A DNA stretch of 64,000 bases from Methylobacter sp. (lineage in GTDB: Bacteria; Pseudomonadota; Gammaproteobacteria; Methylococcales; Methylomonadaceae). The position numbers and the translations under genes were made by a program. The stretch is taken from assembly GCA_030679035.1 (NCBI GenBank), contig JAUXTH010000143.1:43820-107819 (forward strand), given 5' to 3'. The notes beneath the pieces are model-generated. The model saw nothing but the letters and a program-made list of their open reading frames with translations. It had not been told where the DNA came from and did no database searches. Positions 37,997-47,012 of this stretch are shown here, piece after piece (within the stretch, counting starts at the first letter, position 1; every line of letters begins with the position of its first letter).

Positions 37997-40699
37997 TTAA
38001 ATTAGCCAAGGGGCCGTTGCATCAGGGTTTATGCCGTATTTGGCAATAGCCACGTCCACCTTGGCGGCCTCGAACTGTCCCAGGTCTACCAAGCTTTTTA
38101 GCGCCGCAATCGTGACATGATAACGGTCTACCTCAAAAAACCGGCGCAGATTTTCGCGCGTATCGGAACGGCCAAAACCGTCGGTACCCAGCACGGTATA
38201 AGGGGCGGAAATTAAACTGCGAATCTGTTCGGCAAAGGCGCGGGTGTAGTCGCTGGCGGCTATCACCGGCCCTTCCGCCTTGGCAAGACAATGCGCAACA
38301 TGGGATTTCTTGGGGGTTTCGGTGGGATGGAGGCGATTCCACCGCTCACAGAATTGACCGTTTCTGGCCAGTTCGGTAAAGCTGGTGCAACTCCATAAAT
38401 CGGCTTCCACGCCCCAGTCCTTGCTTAATAATTCAGCGGCCGCTTCGACTTCGCGGAAAATCGTTCCCGAACCCAATAACTGCACGCGCGGCGCTTTCTT
38501 TTTAGCGCCTTTCTTGAAGCTGTACATGCCTTTGAGTATATCCAGCTCCACGCCTTTAGGCATCGCAGGATGAACGTAATTTTCGTTCATGACCGTGATG
38601 TAATAGAACACATCTTCCTGCTCGACATACATGCGCCGCAAGCCGTCCTGAATAATCACAGCCAGTTCATAGGCATAAGTCGGATCGTAGGACACGCAGT
38701 TAGGTACGGTTGCCGCCATCAAATGGCTGTGCCCGTCTTCATGTTGCAAGCCTTCGCCGTTCAGCGTAGTCCTGCCCGCCGTGCCGCCCATTAAAAAGCC
38801 TCGGGTGCGTTGATCGGCGGCCGCCCAGATTAAATCACCAACCCGTTGAAAACCGAACATCGAATAGTAAATAAAGAACGGAATCATCGGCACGTTATGG
38901 GTCGAATACGAGGTGCCCGCCGCAATCCAATCGCACAAACCGCCCGCTTCATTGATTCCTTCCTGCAATACCTGTCCGTGCTTGTCTTCCTTGTAGAACA
39001 TCAGTTGATCGGCATCTTGAGGTGTGTAGAGTTGTCCTACCTGAGACCAGATGCCCAACTGCCGGAACATACCTTCCATACCGAAGGTTCTTGACTCATC
39101 GGGAACAATCGGCACGACACGTTTGCCGATATTGTTGTCTTTGACCAGAATGTTAAGCAGGCGCACAAAAGCCATTGTGGTTGAAATTTCGCGGCCTTCG
39201 CCGCTGGCTTCCAGCAACGGCTTGAAATCGCTCAATACCGGCACATCCAACGCATAAGATTTTGCTCTTCTGGCGGGCAAGTGGCCGCCCAGTTCGCTAC
39301 GGCGTTTCTGCATGTAAGCCAGTTCTTTTGAGCCTTCCGGAAAGGTCAGATAAGGCAGGTCGCTCAGCTCCTCATCAGTAACCGGCAACGCATAACGGCT
39401 GCGAAAGTTACTTAACGAACTGGGGCTCATTTTTTTCTGTTGATGGGATATGTTCTGGGCTTCGCCTGAATCGCCCATGCCATAACCCTTAATGGTTTTA
39501 GCCAAAATGACGGTGGGTTGGCCCTTATGGTTTACCGCCGCATGGAACGCGGCAAAAACCTTGACCGGATCATGTCCGCCGCGATTAAGTTCATAGATGT
39601 CGCGATCCGACCAGTCGGATACCATGGCCTTTAATTCCGGGGTATTAAAGAAATGTTCGCGCACATAGGCACCGTCTTTAGCCTTAAAGGTTTGATAATC
39701 GCCGTCGACGCAAGACATCATCCGGGCCACCAGCAGCCCGTCTTTATCGCGAGCCAGCAACGCATCCCAGCGCTGCCCCCAAACCAGCTTGATTACATTC
39801 CAACCGGCACCGCGAAACTCGCTTTCCAGATCCTGAATAATCTTGCCGTTGCCGCGCACCGGTCCGTCCAGACGTTGCAAGTTGCAATTGATCACAAAGA
39901 TAAGATTATCCAGCTTTTCCCGTCCGGCCATACCGATCGCGCCCAACGATTCGGGCTCATCCGTTTCGCCGTCGCCAAGAAAGCTCCAGACCTTTCGTCC
40001 CGAAGTATCGGCAAAACCGCGATCCTGCAAATAGCGCATGAAACGCGCTTGGTAAATCGCCATAATCGGCCCAAGCCCCATCGAAACCGTCGGAAACTGC
40101 CAGAAATCAGGCATCAGCCACGGATGAGGATACGACGACAAGCCCCTTCGGCTTTGCTCGGGATGGGCATTACCGTTCACTTCCTGACGGAAGTTATCCA
40201 TCTGGTCCAGCGTTAATCGTCCCAGCAAAAATGCGCGGGCATAATCGCCCGGCGTTAAATGACCTTGGGTAAAAATCAAATCGCCGCCGTGTTGATCCGA
40301 AGGCGCATGCCAAAAATGGTTATAACCGACATCATACAAAGTCGCCGCCGAAGCAAAACTGGCGATATGCCCGCCGACGTTGGTGTGTTTGTTTGCCCGT
40401 AACACCATCATCATCGCATTCCAGCGCACATAAGCCCGAATTTTGTGCTCGATAGTCACATCACCGGGAAACTGCGCCTGTTGAGAGACTGGAATGGTAT
40501 TGATATAGGCGGTATTGGCACTGAAAGGAATGTCAAACCCCGCATGCCGTGTTACCGCAACCAACTGTTCAATCAAAAAGTGTACACGTTCACTGCCATC
40601 GTGTTCCAGTACGGCTTGCAGCGCTTCAATCCACTCCCTGGTTTCCGCTGGATCGACGTCATTTTGTCCGGTGATTGTTGAGTTTAAACTGTTGGTCAT
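37997..40699 (-). CDS. aceE: Pyruvate dehydrogenase E1 (homodimeric)
   Basis: 900 residues (E. coli 887). It decarboxylates pyruvate with thiamine diphosphate and transfers the acetyl group to E2. The cofactor motif starts GDGETDEPES (near 230) and ends NCNLQRLDGPV; GGTAGRTTLNGEGLQHEDGH and GTDGFGRSDTREN are typical. Eight extra residues (AHPEQSRR, 178-185) stand between NGN and GLSSYPHP; E. coli runs directly from GN into this active-site segment, which holds His142. The insert is encoded by a 24 bp repeat-like sequence. The gene is first in the aceE-aceF-lpd set. Confidence 0.97.
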   Translation of the reverse strand: MTNSLNSTITGQNDVDPAETREWIEALQAVLEHDGSERVHFLIEQLVAVTRHAGFDIPFSANTAYINTIPVSQQAQFPGDVTIEHKIRAYVRWNAMMMVLRANKHTNVGGHIASFASAATLYDVGYNHFWHAPSDQHGGDLIFTQGHLTPGDYARAFLLGRLTLDQMDNFRQEVNGNAHPEQSRRGLSSYPHPWLMPDFWQFPTVSMGLGPIMAIYQARFMRYLQDRGFADTSGRKVWSFLGDGETDEPESLGAIGMAGREKLDNLIFVINCNLQRLDGPVRGNGKIIQDLESEFRGAGWNVIKLVWGQRWDALLARDKDGLLVARMMSCVDGDYQTFKAKDGAYVREHFFNTPELKAMVSDWSDRDIYELNRGGHDPVKVFAAFHAAVNHKGQPTVILAKTIKGYGMGDSGEAQNISHQQKKMSPSSLSNFRSRYALPVTDEELSDLPYLTFPEGSKELAYMQKRRSELGGHLPARRAKSYALDVPVLSDFKPLLEASGEGREISTTMAFVRLLNILVKDNNIGKRVVPIVPDESRTFGMEGMFRQLGIWSQVGQLYTPQDADQLMFYKEDKHGQVLQEGINEAGGLCDWIAAGTSYSTHNVPMIPFFIYYSMFGFQRVGDLIWAAADQRTRGFLMGGTAGRTTLNGEGLQHEDGHSHLMAATVPNCVSYDPTYAYELAVIIQDGLRRMYVEQEDVFYYITVMNENYVHPAMPKGVELDILKGMYSFKKGAKKKAPRVQLLGSGTIFREVEAAAELLSKDWGVEADLWSCTSFTELARNGQFCERWNRLHPTETPKKSHVAHCLAKAEGPVIAASDYTRAFAEQIRSLISAPYTVLGTDGFGRSDTRENLRRFFEVDRYHVTIAALKSLVDLGQFEAAKVDVAIAKYGINPDATAPWLI
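40145..40168 (-). repeat. 24 bp in-frame insertion in aceE
   Basis: Eight codons (AHPEQSRR) that break the otherwise conserved NGN-GLSSYPHP segment. The DNA (gcccatcccgag...agccgaagg) has the look of a dispersed repeat with a short inverted core. The insert directly precedes the conserved loop with an active-site His. Confidence 0.75.
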
Positions 40700-41039
40700 T
40701 GATTGATCCTGTTACGACGGGTAGGCATGGATTAAAGTGTGAGTTGGTTTTCACCCATAGGGCACAAGAACGTAAAGTAACCCGGCATTCTACTAAAATA
40801 GTGAAAACAAGACCAGAAACGCTCTGATTATTGCGCATAGTATAAACAATGCCGGGGGGGCAATGCACCCGTTTTAGTCATTTTGATGCGGAAAGCAGGA
40901 TGACGGATTCGGGCTACGCGGGTCGGATGTTTGTTTTTTTGCAGCATGGCGGTTTATTATAGATGGCGTAATCACGTAGCCTCGAAAAACCGGACTGACG
41001 AGTTTTCCCCCACCAACACTCACCTTAAATTAATCAAAC
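40700..41039. other. Divergent promoter region between aceE and uppP
   Basis: 340 bases without a gene. It must hold the promoters of both operons. A TATACT hexamer on the minus strand (40839-40844) is a possible -10 box for aceE, but no good -35 is seen. Confidence 0.45.
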
Positions 41040-41867
41040 ATGGATTTAATATTAACGCTTAAAACTATCATTCTGGGCATTGTTGAAGGCCTGACCGAGT
41101 TTTTGCCGGTTTCCAGTACCGGGCATTTAATCCTGGTCGGCGACTTGCTGAATTTTAATGATGACAAGGGGAAGTTATTTGAAATCGTTATCCAGGTCGG
41201 CGCGATCCTGGCGGTATGCTGGGAGTATCGCGCCAAAATCGCTACCGTTATTATGGGCTTGCCTAGCCAGAAATCGGCGCAAAAATTCGCCTTTAACCTG
41301 GCAATTGCGTTCGTGCCGTTAGCGACACTGGGCTTGCTGTTCGGCAAACACATCAAAGCCGCGCTATTCAAACCCTTGCCGGTGGCCTTGGCGTTCATCG
41401 TCGGCGCTTTCGTGATTATCTGGGCAGAAAAACGGGAGCATAAAATCCGCGTCGTTGAAGTCGAAGATTTGACTCCATTGGATGCATTAAAACTGGGCAT
41501 CGCACAGGCTTTCGCGCTGATTCCGGGAACTTCGCGTTCCGGCGCGACCATCATCGGCGGCTTGTTATTCGGACTGTCGCGCAAAGCCGCAACCGAATTC
41601 TCGTTTTTTCTGGCGATTCCGACGCTGATTGTCGCCAGCATTTACGATTTGTATAAACACCAAGACTTGCTGGACCTGGCAACCGATACGCCCTATTTTG
41701 CCGCAGGACTGATCGCCGCATTCCTCAGTGCGCTATTAGCCATCAAGGCATTATTGCGTTACATCAGCCATCATGACTTCATCATTTTTGCCTGGTACCG
41801 CATCATCTTTGGCTTGATTGTTATCGCCACGTCATACAGCGGCCTGGTGCAATGGACTGCTGATTAG
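41040..41867 (+). CDS. uppP: Undecaprenyl-diphosphatase
   Basis: 275 residues, an integral membrane protein with about eight segments. It dephosphorylates undecaprenyl diphosphate to recycle the cell-wall lipid carrier. Both signature motifs are seen: [18 protein letters not shown] (near 17-34) and [14 protein letters not shown] (near 161-174). It is a single gene with a strong terminator. Confidence 0.97.
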   Translation: MDLILTLKTIILGIVEGLTEFLPVSSTGHLILVGDLLNFNDDKGKLFEIVIQVGAILAVCWEYRAKIATVIMGLPSQKSAQKFAFNLAIAFVPLATLGLLFGKHIKAALFKPLPVALAFIVGAFVIIWAEKREHKIRVVEVEDLTPLDALKLGIAQAFALIPGTSRSGATIIGGLLFGLSRKAATEFSFFLAIPTLIVASIYDLYKHQDLLDLATDTPYFAAGLIAAFLSALLAIKALLRYISHHDFIIFAWYRIIFGLIVIATSYSGLVQWTAD

Positions 41868-41882
41868 CACCGGCTTCAGCGC

Positions 41883-41920
41883 AAAGAAAGTCCTATATTC
41901 GCATACGGGCTTTCTTTTAC
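41883..41920 (+). terminator. Terminator of uppP
   Basis: An eleven-base stem, aaagaaagtcc (41883-41893) with gggctttcttt (41907-41917), with one G-T pair and ending in T. It lies 16 bases after the stop codon. Confidence 0.85.
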
Positions 41921-41991
41921 TTGACTCTCCCGGACGGACTCGTACTACCGGCAGCGAGAATATAAAGTCAATGTACCGATCAACTGATGTT

Positions 41992-42182
41992 TTAAAGCGA
42001 TAATCTTCGCAGTCGCAAAGCGTTCAGCGTGCCGGTTTTATCGACCACCAAGGTATCTATTTTTTCCATGATTTCCAACGCTTCGGCATTTTTAATCAAT
42101 ACCCCGAGCTGGAGAGTGATGAATGATTTTTCTCGGTTCCAGGACAATTAACGGAGCATACAGCCACGCGCTGATTTAGCCT
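41992..42182 (-). pseudogene. Composite remnant of two P-type ATPase genes
   Basis: Read on the minus strand, 42182-42113 translates with one frameshift as LNQRVA and [16 protein letters not shown], which matches the C-terminus of the P2-type ATPase at 57817 (CVAWIGVGFIPLIVLELRK); the DNA is also clearly similar. Then 42106-41992 reads [18 protein letters not shown], followed by LVVDKTGTL, the phosphorylation site of a copper P1B ATPase, fused directly to [10 protein letters not shown] and a stop, the typical C-terminus of that family. About 300 codons are missing in between. So this is a scar of two lost ATPase genes with an internal deletion. It occupies most of the 363 base gap between uppP and the anti-sigma gene. 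Confidence 0.85.
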
Positions 42183-42230
42183 TGTACGCTGCGTGTACCT
42201 CGGATTAGCCGTTCACACTTTCATCAATCG

Positions 42231-42410
42231 TTATCTCTTGTTTGGGTAATAACGCTCAGCCGCTTTATGCAAAAAATTCAGGTGGTTCTGAAAACGTGAA
42301 CAATGGCGACACATCAATAAATGCACTCGTACTGTCCAACGTTCCCACCATGTTAAAGGGCGATCCATACTGTCTGATAACAGACAACTAATATCTTTAC
42401 AGGTTTTCAT
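42231..42410 (-). CDS. Small anti-sigma factor, zinc-finger type
   Basis: 59 residues from the ATG at 42410, which overlaps the stop of the sigma gene as ATGA. The start MKTCKDISCLLSDSMDRPL and the HLLMCRHCSRF segment (H-x3-C-x2-C, near 37-44) fit the ZAS/zf-HC2 anti-sigma fold, in which a bound zinc helps to hold the sigma factor. No membrane segment is present, so it is cytoplasmic. The trigger is unknown; redox or metal stress is common for this class. Confidence 0.8.
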   Translation of the reverse strand: MKTCKDISCLLSDSMDRPLTWWERWTVRVHLLMCRHCSRFQNHLNFLHKAAERYYPNKR

Positions 42411-42979
42411 GATGTTCTCTTGGTAGTAAACCAGCGTTGTTCCAGGCATTCGCGCAGCCCTAGCCGCGCGCGGTGTAAATAAACACGGCAAGCACTATGG
42501 CTAATAGCCATATCCTGGCAAATTTCCTCGGTTTCCAGTCCGACCATTTCACGCAGCATAAAAGCCCGTGCGTGTTGTTCGGATAAGTTTTTTTGACACC
42601 ACTCAAACACGCCCCAAAATTCGCCTTGCTCCAAGGCATGGTCCGGGTTATTCCACGCACCGGGCGCTCCTATCCAGCGGCCTTTACCGTCGAATATCAA
42701 TTGCTCCAAGGCGGCGTTGGGATCTTCCCCATCCTCGCTTGCCGATTCTCCCAGTGAATAATGCCGTTCAGCCGCGCGGTAATGGTCAGCGATTTTGTGC
42801 TTTAGAATGCCTATTAACCAAGTCCTGACCGCTGACTCACTACGAAAACTATCACCTGATTGTAAGGCGGCCAGCAGTGTTTCTTGCACCGCATCTTCGG
42901 CAATTGCTTCATCATGCAACTGTAATAAAGCGTAACGTAGCAGGATGGTTCGGTGATCGTTTAACTGGCGTTTATCCAT
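42407..42979 (-). CDS. ECF-type RNA polymerase sigma factor
   Basis: 190 residues. Region 2 (ALLQLHDEAIAEDAVQETLL, then FRSESAVRTWLIGILKHKI, residues 18-65) and region 4 (FMLREMVGLETEEICQDM, then SACRVYLHRARLGLREC, near 140-180) are clear. The linker is longer than usual (about 45 residues with GKGRWIGAPGAWNNPDHALEQ), as in the family that is coupled with small zinc anti-sigma proteins. It is co-translated with the anti-sigma gene. Confidence 0.92.
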   Translation of the reverse strand: MDKRQLNDHRTILLRYALLQLHDEAIAEDAVQETLLAALQSGDSFRSESAVRTWLIGILKHKIADHYRAAERHYSLGESASEDGEDPNAALEQLIFDGKGRWIGAPGAWNNPDHALEQGEFWGVFEWCQKNLSEQHARAFMLREMVGLETEEICQDMAISHSACRVYLHRARLGLRECLEQRWFTTKRTS

Positions 42980-43100
42980 CGGTTACTCTGGAAGGCGGCG
43001 GAATGCGCTTGGCGATATTTTAAAGCAAGGCGGATTCAACTCCGAAGTGCAATCCCAGTAATCATGCGGCTTTGCTTGTAAGTGTATTTGCATTTTTTGT

Positions 43101-43572
43101 AATAGTATCTGATGTTACGCACGGATAGTTTTTGTCCTGTTTGTCGCGCTACATGGATGTGGTGCGAAGGACGCACTCAACTCGCGGCGCAGCGCGCCTT
43201 TAACTGCGTTCCCACGCAGCGCGTGGGAACGAGAAAAAACGAAGAAAACCGGCCGCTGGTAGGAACCCAATCCCGTATGCCGCGCCGAGTACCGGAGCTT
43301 TCAGCGGGAACAGCCCGTAGGGGCGCTGCAAGGATGCAGCGCGTTGCCAGAGGGCCAGGGATGGCCCTTCTGGCAACCCCCGGTGAAAGCGAGGAACGCA
43401 GGAAGCAAGCGGCAATCGGGTCGCCTTTTCTTTGGTTACTTTCTTTTGGCGAAGCAAAAGAAAGTAACTCGCCTTCGGGTGCGAGAACCCGATTTAAATA
43501 ACCGTCGCGCTAGCGACACCTTAACGTTAAATCAGTATAAATCCGACTAACTGCGTAACATCAGATAGTATT
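43101..43572. mobile_element. MITE-like element with 21 bp terminal inverted repeats
   Basis: Ends: aatagtatctgatgttacgc at 43101-43120 and its inverted copy at 43553-43572, with one mismatch in 21 bases. Inside there is no transposase. It holds further palindromes: gttcccacgc/gcgtgggaac (43208-43230), ctgca...tgcag (about 43326-43340), gccagaggg/cccttctggc (about 43345-43376) and ttactttctttt/aaaagaaagtaa (about 43436-43468). No clear target-site duplication is seen. It fills most of the 642 base gap between the sigma gene and the LysR gene and looks like a nest of several small elements. Confidence 0.75.
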
Positions 43573-43621
43573 TTAGCGGAGATAGTTACGCTATTGTTAA
43601 CATGATGCAAAGTGACGAAAG

Positions 43622-44521
43622 TCATTTGGTTGATTTTAGCGCTTGATCTGATCGGAGCTTAGCAACCATCAGATCGACAAACGACCTGACTTTTGCCGAA
43701 GCATAACGGCCTTCGCGATGTATGACGTGAATGGGCAAAGGCTCCGGTTCGAATTCACTCAAAATCGTTTGCAGTTGCCCCGATGCTTGGTAAGAGGCAA
43801 TCTGATAGGACAATAGCCGCGTAACCCCCATTCCCAGTAAGACGGCCGCAATCGCGGAATCGTTACTGGTCACCGTTAAACGCGGCTTGACCCGGACGAC
43901 TAGCCCTTCGGCAAATTTCCATTCCATAGCCGGTGAAACCGCGCTGGATGCAACTACGAGGTGTTTCGCCAGATCCGCCGGTTTGTCCGGTGCGCCATGC
44001 TTAGCCAGATAGGCAGGCGAAGCGCAGACAACCCGACGGATAGAGCCGACGCGAATGGCCTTCATGCTTGAGTCCGGCAGCTCGCCGATCCGTATGCCGA
44101 CATCAAAACCTTCTTCAAGCAAGTTCACGATCCGATCCAGAAATACGGCGGATATTTCCATATCGGGATAGCGTTGCAAATAGTCAACGATGCCAGGAAT
44201 CACAAATAGCTTGCCGAACAGCACCGGCGCCGTGATTGCCAGCTGGCCGCGCGGTTCCGCATTGATGCCTGCTGCGGCTTCATCCGCCTCGTCTACCTCA
44301 TTAATGATGCGCCGGGCATCTTCGAGATAACGCTGCCCTGCATCTGTCACGCGCACATAGCGAGTCGTCCTGGTAAGCAGTTTGATACCCAGCCGGTCTT
44401 CCAGCGCCGCGATAGCGCGGGTCACCGCTGGCGGCGACATGTTAAGCCTGCGTGCGCCACCGGCGAAACTCTGCTCTTCTGCAACGGCGACGAACACCGT
44501 CATTAACTGTAATCGATCCAT
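43622..44521 (-). CDS. LysR-family transcriptional regulator
   Basis: 299 residues. The winged helix-turn-helix lies at residues 1-60 (FVAVAEEQSFAGGARRLNMS, then PPAVTRAIAALEDRLG), followed by the effector-binding domain with the fold RGQLAITAPVLFGKLFVIP. The subfamily with TRTTRYVRVTDAGQRY and GINAEPRG is that of CrgA/DmlR-type regulators. It is divergent from the peroxidase-like gene at 44658 with 136 bases between, so it probably controls the redox cluster to the right. A T-N11-A type box may lie in that gap but is not assigned. Confidence 0.94.
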   Translation of the reverse strand: MDRLQLMTVFVAVAEEQSFAGGARRLNMSPPAVTRAIAALEDRLGIKLLTRTTRYVRVTDAGQRYLEDARRIINEVDEADEAAAGINAEPRGQLAITAPVLFGKLFVIPGIVDYLQRYPDMEISAVFLDRIVNLLEEGFDVGIRIGELPDSSMKAIRVGSIRRVVCASPAYLAKHGAPDKPADLAKHLVVASSAVSPAMEWKFAEGLVVRVKPRLTVTSNDSAIAAVLLGMGVTRLLSYQIASYQASGQLQTILSEFEPEPLPIHVIHREGRYASAKVRSFVDLMVAKLRSDQALKSTK

Positions 44522-44657
44522 TTATTATTCCTATTATCGGAATAGTATATTGTAATTAATGGTTATTCTTCTTTCCAGTGGAATTTTATAAACTAACTCC
44601 ACTCGCAATACAACGAGTAAAACAACTGTCTTAACCTTACTTTTTTGGAGCATCATC

Positions 44658-45203
44658 ATGAGCCGTATTAATACCGTCACCCACGAAACTGCCAATCCCG
44701 AACAAAAAGCGTTATTTGGCGCTATCCAATCTCAACTGGGCATGGTGCCCAATTTTTTAAAAGTATTCGCTAATTCGCCTGCTGCCTTGCGCGCTTTTCT
44801 GGGCCTGCATGGCATCGCAAATGAAGGCGGTTTGGATCCCCAAACACGGGAGCGTATTGCTTTAGGTCTGGCGCAACAAAATTCTTGCGAATATTGCCTG
44901 TCCGCCCATACCGCCATTGGCCGTAAAGCCGGTTTAACCGCCGCCGAGATCGAAGCTAATCGCGCCGGAACCAGTCAAGACGAGAAAGCCGCTGTAGCCG
45001 TGCGCTTTGCCCGCTCGCTGGTTGAAAATATGGGCGAAGTCACCACCGCCGAAATTACCGAAGCGCGTAACGCCGGTTACAGCGATGGCGAAATTGTCGA
45101 AATCATCACCCATGTCGGCATGAATGTGTTAACCAATATGATAGGTAAAGCCAGCCGAGTGGAAATCGATTTTCCGAAAGTTGCGCTTAAAATCGCCGCG
45201 TAA
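44658..45203 (+). CDS. Carboxymuconolactone decarboxylase / AhpD-like protein
   Basis: 181 residues after a good site (ttttggagc). The AhpD-type redox motif CEYCLSAH (near 74-81) with its second His is intact, so a thiol peroxidase or reductase role is likely rather than lactone decarboxylation. It is first in a plus-strand set (this gene, a flavin/iron-sulfur reductase, a GST, a DUF1348 protein) facing a LysR regulator. A palindromic element separates it from the next gene. Confidence 0.9.
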   Translation: MSRINTVTHETANPEQKALFGAIQSQLGMVPNFLKVFANSPAALRAFLGLHGIANEGGLDPQTRERIALGLAQQNSCEYCLSAHTAIGRKAGLTAAEIEANRAGTSQDEKAAVAVRFARSLVENMGEVTTAEITEARNAGYSDGEIVEIITHVGMNVLTNMIGKASRVEIDFPKVALKIAA

Positions 45204-45212
45204 GCATCATTG

Positions 45213-45355
45213 GTATCTATTTTAAAAGCTAGGGAAAACTTCAAATGGAGCCGCGACTTTAGTCGCGCATGAGCGTTCATGCATATGAGGTGGTGATGAA
45301 CCATCCCCGCGACTGAAGTCGCGGCTCCAAACGCCCTGAAATTTAAAGCAGATAC
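45213..45355. repeat. Copy 2 of the ~143 bp palindromic element
   Basis: A reverse-orientation copy of 18043-18186, including the outer parts (gtatctattttaaaa at the left, atttaaagcagata at the right) and the inner arms ggagccgcgactttagtcgc (45247-45266) and gcgactgaagtcgcggctcc (45309-45328). It lies between the AhpD-like gene and the reductase gene. Confidence 0.85.
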
Positions 45356-45414
45356 ACTCATTGCTACAATCATCCGGCGGTGTCCTGCGCCGCCGGTTTC
45401 TCTGGAGAACGCTG

Positions 45415-46992
45415 ATGGCTAACGCATTTGCTGAAATTACCTTTACCCCTAGTGTTAAGGCGGCCCAAAGTTTGTACGGCAGCCGTCAAGCCAATCAAGG
45501 CTTCGAACTGTCGGAAGACCCCAAAAATCAATTGGCCGAGCGCGAGATTGAATTTATTGCTGAGCGGGACAGCTTTTATCAAGCTACCGTATCGGAAACC
45601 GGCTGGCCTTATGTGCAGCATCGGGGCGGCCCGGCAGGCTTTCTAAAAGTGCTTGATGAACGCACCATCGGCTTTGCCGACTTTCGCGGCAATAAGCAGT
45701 ATTTGAGCGTCGGCAATCTCAACGCCAAAGACCGTATTTCCCTGATCCTGATGGATTACCCCAATCGAAGACGCTTGAAGATATGGGGCCGTGCCCGCAT
45801 CGTCCATGAAAATGAAGAACCCGAATTAATCGCGCAACTTGAAGTGCCGTCCTATCGCGCCCGAGTTGAACGGGGCATCGTCATCCATGTCGAGGCCTAC
45901 GACTGGAATTGCCCTCAACACATTACGCCGCGCTATTCAGAGGCCGAAATAGACAATCTGATTGCCCCGTTAGTGGAAGAAAATAGAGCATTAAAATCCC
46001 AAGCCTCAGCAACAGTCGCGATTGATTTAAAGACGTTGGGAAATGGCCCGTTGGAACTGATTATTACAGGTATACGTCAGCTCACCTCTCGCATCAGAAG
46101 CTTTGAACTCCGCAATCCCAATGGTAATGAGTTGCCCGCATTCGAAGCAGGAGCCCATCTCGTAGTGCCGGTGCGCTTGGCTGATGGGTCGATAAGCACG
46201 CGGCACTATTCGATTTGCTCAGACCCTGCCCGCAAGGACATTTATGAAATTGCCGTGCTGCTTGATGAAAACGGTGCGGGCGGTTCTATGTCGGTACATG
46301 GGCAATTTACTCTCGGTTTATGTTTGCGATGCAGCTTGCCGCAGAATAATTTTAAGCTTCATGACCATGACAGTCCCGCCATTCTGATTGCTGGAGGCAT
46401 CGGCATCACGCCTATTAAGGCAATGGCTCACGCGTTACAGTCGCAGCAACGAAACTTCCAAATCCATTATGCTGTCCGAAACAACCGGGAAGCGGCCTAT
46501 CTTGAGCAGCTAAGGCAAGCGTTCGGCGATAAACTCACCGTCTACCCATCCGAAAATGGCAGTCGCTTTAATCCAGGTGCGCTTCTGGCCTCCAGTCCAT
46601 CAACTGCCGTATTTTATGTTTGCGGCCCCGCCCGACTCATTGATGCCGTGACAACCGCAGCGCAGTCGCAGGCTATCGATCCCGATAGGATTCGGCTGGA
46701 GCGGTTCGCCGCAGTAGCCGCAGAGTCGGATCGTCCTATTGAAATTGAGTTGCGGCGTTCGAACAAAATAATCCAGGTAGCTGCAAAACAGTCGGTTCTG
46801 GATGCGGTTCGCGAAGCGGGCGTCGATGCGCTTTATGATTGCCGCGCCGGCAATTGCGGCGCTTGCGCCGTTAAAGTGATTGAGGGCATCCCCGAGCATC
46901 GTGATAGCGTCTTAACCAAAGCCGAACGGGCTGGCCTGATGTGCATCTGTGTATCGCGCGCTCAATCGGAACAGCTGGCGCTTGACCTGTAA
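45415..46992 (+). CDS. Fusion of a PNPOx-like flavin domain with an FNR/[2Fe-2S] reductase
   Basis: 525 residues from the ATG at 45415 (site tggaga). Residues about 30-190 form a pyridoxamine-phosphate-oxidase-like split barrel (GWPYVQHRGGPAGFLKVLD, RRLKIWGRARIV). Residues about 215-430 are a ferredoxin-NADP reductase part with the flavin motif RHYSICSDP and the NAD site GGIGITPIKAM. The C-terminus (about 445-525) is a plant-type ferredoxin with CRAGNCGAC and a fourth Cys in MCICVS. So one chain can pass electrons from NAD(P)H through FAD or FMN to an iron-sulfur cluster. The substrate of the split-barrel part is unknown. It lies in the LysR-linked redox cluster. Confidence 0.92.
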   Translation: MANAFAEITFTPSVKAAQSLYGSRQANQGFELSEDPKNQLAEREIEFIAERDSFYQATVSETGWPYVQHRGGPAGFLKVLDERTIGFADFRGNKQYLSVGNLNAKDRISLILMDYPNRRRLKIWGRARIVHENEEPELIAQLEVPSYRARVERGIVIHVEAYDWNCPQHITPRYSEAEIDNLIAPLVEENRALKSQASATVAIDLKTLGNGPLELIITGIRQLTSRIRSFELRNPNGNELPAFEAGAHLVVPVRLADGSISTRHYSICSDPARKDIYEIAVLLDENGAGGSMSVHGQFTLGLCLRCSLPQNNFKLHDHDSPAILIAGGIGITPIKAMAHALQSQQRNFQIHYAVRNNREAAYLEQLRQAFGDKLTVYPSENGSRFNPGALLASSPSTAVFYVCGPARLIDAVTTAAQSQAIDPDRIRLERFAAVAAESDRPIEIELRRSNKIIQVAAKQSVLDAVREAGVDALYDCRAGNCGACAVKVIEGIPEHRDSVLTKAERAGLMCICVSRAQSEQLALDL

Positions 46993-47012
46993 ACTAACCG
47001 GAGGAAAAAACC

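Noticed and set aside
41030..41641. Open frame of 203 codons opposite uppP
   Set aside because: It is the antisense shadow of uppP, which has both signature motifs.
43195..43480. Possible CRISPR-like repeat array
   Set aside because: The repeats are inverted palindromes of different sequence without regular spacers, and there are no cas genes.
43112..43501. Open frame of 129 codons within the MITE-like element
   Set aside because: Its product consists of translated palindromes (repeated short motifs seen as spurious ORFs in many genomes) and it has no ribosome site.
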